From Sphingomonadales bacterium (lineage in GTDB: Bacteria; Pseudomonadota; Alphaproteobacteria; Sphingomonadales; Sphingomonadaceae): 52,221 bases of DNA. The stretch is from NCBI GenBank assembly GCA_028871475.1, contig JAGWMZ010000027.1, positions 1 to 52,221 of the forward strand, read 5' to 3'. Position 1 is the first letter of the stretch; each line of letters opens with the position of its first letter. Below the pieces are notes generated by a model. That model did not search any database, was not told the DNA's origin, and worked only from the letters and a program-made list of their open reading frames with translations. The translations under genes were made by a program, and so were the position numbers. Below, piece after piece: positions 51,254-52,221 of this stretch.

Positions 51254-52063
51254 ATGTCCAAAGCCCCCATTCATATCGCAGTGAGCGGCGCTGCCGGCCA
51301 AATCTGCTATGCTTTGCTCTTCCGCATTGCGCGCGGCGATTTGCTGGGCGCTGATCAGCCGGTCGTGCCCAACCTGCTCGACATCGAACCAGCACTGCCA
51401 GCTGTGCAGGGCGTGGTCATGGAGTTGGAGGACTGCGCTTTCCCGCTGCTAAAGGGGGTGACAGTCACGGCCGATCCCGACACCAATGCCTGGATCCTGG
51501 CCAAGCATGCTCCCGGATTTGATCGCGAGAACATCGGTTCAATGATCCGTCTCGACCACAACCGTGCTGCCGGGCAACTGGCGGCCAAGGCCGGGGTCGG
51601 CGTGGGCGAGATCGGCAAGCTGGCGGTGTGGGGCAACCATTCGCCCACGATGTTTGCAGACTGGACCTACGCCACCGTCGGCGGGGAACCGCTGCCCGCC
51701 AGGATCGGCGATGTCGGCTGGTATACCGACACGCTGATCCCTCGCGTGGCGCAGCGCGGATCGGCGATCATCGAGGCGCGCGGAGCCTCCTCGGCGGCGT
51801 CGGCAGCCAATGCCGCGCTCGACCATATGCGCGACTGGCTGCTGGGCTCGAATGGGGAATGGGTGTCGATGGGGGTGTCCTCCATCGGAGAATACGACAT
51901 TCCCGAGGGGCTGATCTGCGGCGTGCCTGCGGTCTGTACACCCCGCGCCATCGAGCGGGTGCGCGGGCTGGAACTGGATGAGTTCCAGCACAGGATGATC
52001 CAGCACAGCGTGGCCGAACTGGTCGAGGAACGCGATGCCGTGATGCGCCTGCTGGCCGAGTGA
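51254..52063 (+). pseudogene. mdh: Malate dehydrogenase with an in-frame internal deletion
   Basis: 269 residues against about 328 for this type of NAD-malate dehydrogenase. The N-terminus (AVSGAAGQICYALLFRIARGDLLG, then VVMELEDCAFPLLKGVTVTADPD) joins directly to TNAWILAKHAPG. The missing 55-60 residues include the mobile loop with GARPRGPGMER-type sequence and its substrate-binding arginines, plus the GNPAN strand. RLDHNRA and catalytic His in GNHSPTM are kept. The frame is open, but activity is not expected. Junction near 51482. Possibly a second, degenerate mdh copy; an assembly collapse cannot be excluded. Confidence 0.8.
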
Positions 52064-52070
52064 CGCTGCT

Positions 52071-52103
52071 GCCCCCGACCGCCTTACAACTGGGGCCGGG
52101 GGC
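52071..52103 (+). terminator. Terminator after mdh
   Basis: GCCCCCG (52071-52077) pairs with CGGGGGC (52097-52103), followed by GTTTGATT, 7 bp after the stop. Confidence 0.55.
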
Positions 52104-52135
52104 GTTTGATTGCTCCGGGCGTAGTCCTGCACTAC

Positions 52136-52221
52136 CTAAGGAAGCTCTGCGCAGGTAGGAATTTCAGCGTCGTCAAGCGTCAGCCGAGAACGTTGGCTGA
52201 GAGCGCTCGTCGTGGCGCGTG
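52136..52221. repeat. Outer direct repeat, right copy (cut by window end)
   Basis: Same orientation as 5296-5381, about 8 differences in 86 bases; similarity runs to the window edge and may continue. Distance between copies is 46,840 bases. Confidence 0.75.
52173..52221 (-). CDS. 3' end of an unrecognised gene entering from the right
   Basis: Minus-strand frame ending TRHDERSQPTFSADA and TGA, homologous to the fragment at 5333-5461. The rest of the gene lies outside the window. It may be the intact source gene of the left remnant, possibly a transposase. Confidence 0.35.
   Translation of the reverse strand, partial: TRHDERSQPTFSADA

Overview
The window reads as GC-rich alphaproteobacterial DNA, most likely from a sphingomonad such as Novosphingobium or Sphingobium. 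The basis is a TonB-dependent receptor beside catabolic genes, a CYP108-type P450, Rieske oxygenases, many regulators and TA modules, and decayed insertion sequences. The genus is inferred from gene content only. The mosaic of catabolic genes, TA modules, transposase fragments and pseudogenes suggests a plasmid or genomic island.

Layout. 0-5.1 kb: IS256-like fragment at the left edge, a doubly frameshifted LysR gene, a CPA2-type antiporter, a VapBC-like pair and a flavin-dependent halogenase. 5.1-16.2 kb: first copy of an outer repeat, an alpha/beta hydrolase, a LysR regulator divergent from a carboxymuconolactone-decarboxylase-like gene, an MFS exporter, an AzoR-like reductase and a complete RND pump (permease, adaptor, outer membrane factor). 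16.4-41.1 kb: a catabolic island bounded by two direct copies of a ~104-bp repeat. It holds a MerR regulator, alcohol dehydrogenase, CYP108-type P450, aldehyde dehydrogenase, TonB receptor, DUF1285 protein, ETF-QO/etfA/etfB, a FadR-type GntR regulator, a class III CoA transferase, acyl-CoA dehydrogenase, a LysR with two HTH domains, a second aldehyde dehydrogenase, a GMC oxidoreductase, a Rieske reductase, two Rieske oxygenases and an SDR. 41.1-46.1 kb: a TA cluster (HigBA-like, ParDE with broken antitoxin, RelE/RHH, zeta/ParD-like) with integrase and IS5 remnants. 46.5-51.1 kb: a secreted protein, a 5'-truncated LysR, an MBL-fold hydrolase and a four-gene bufferin-type operon (Cys-rich precursor, DUF692/MNIO enzyme, DUF2063 partner, DoxX). 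51.2-52.2 kb: a malate dehydrogenase with an internal deletion, then the second copy of the outer repeat.

How the genes work together. P450, alcohol dehydrogenase and aldehyde dehydrogenase are the same enzyme set as in the alpha-terpineol (terp) operon and would turn a methyl group into a carboxylate. The CoA transferase and acyl-CoA dehydrogenase would activate and desaturate it, with electrons going through ETF and ETF-QO to the quinone pool. Six near-palindromic sites close to AATGGTCNNACCATT lie in front of the P450/ADH, TonB receptor, etf/gntR, CoA transferase, acyl-CoA dehydrogenase and Rieske/SDR genes. I infer one regulon under the local GntR protein.

No tRNA, rRNA or CRISPR array was seen.
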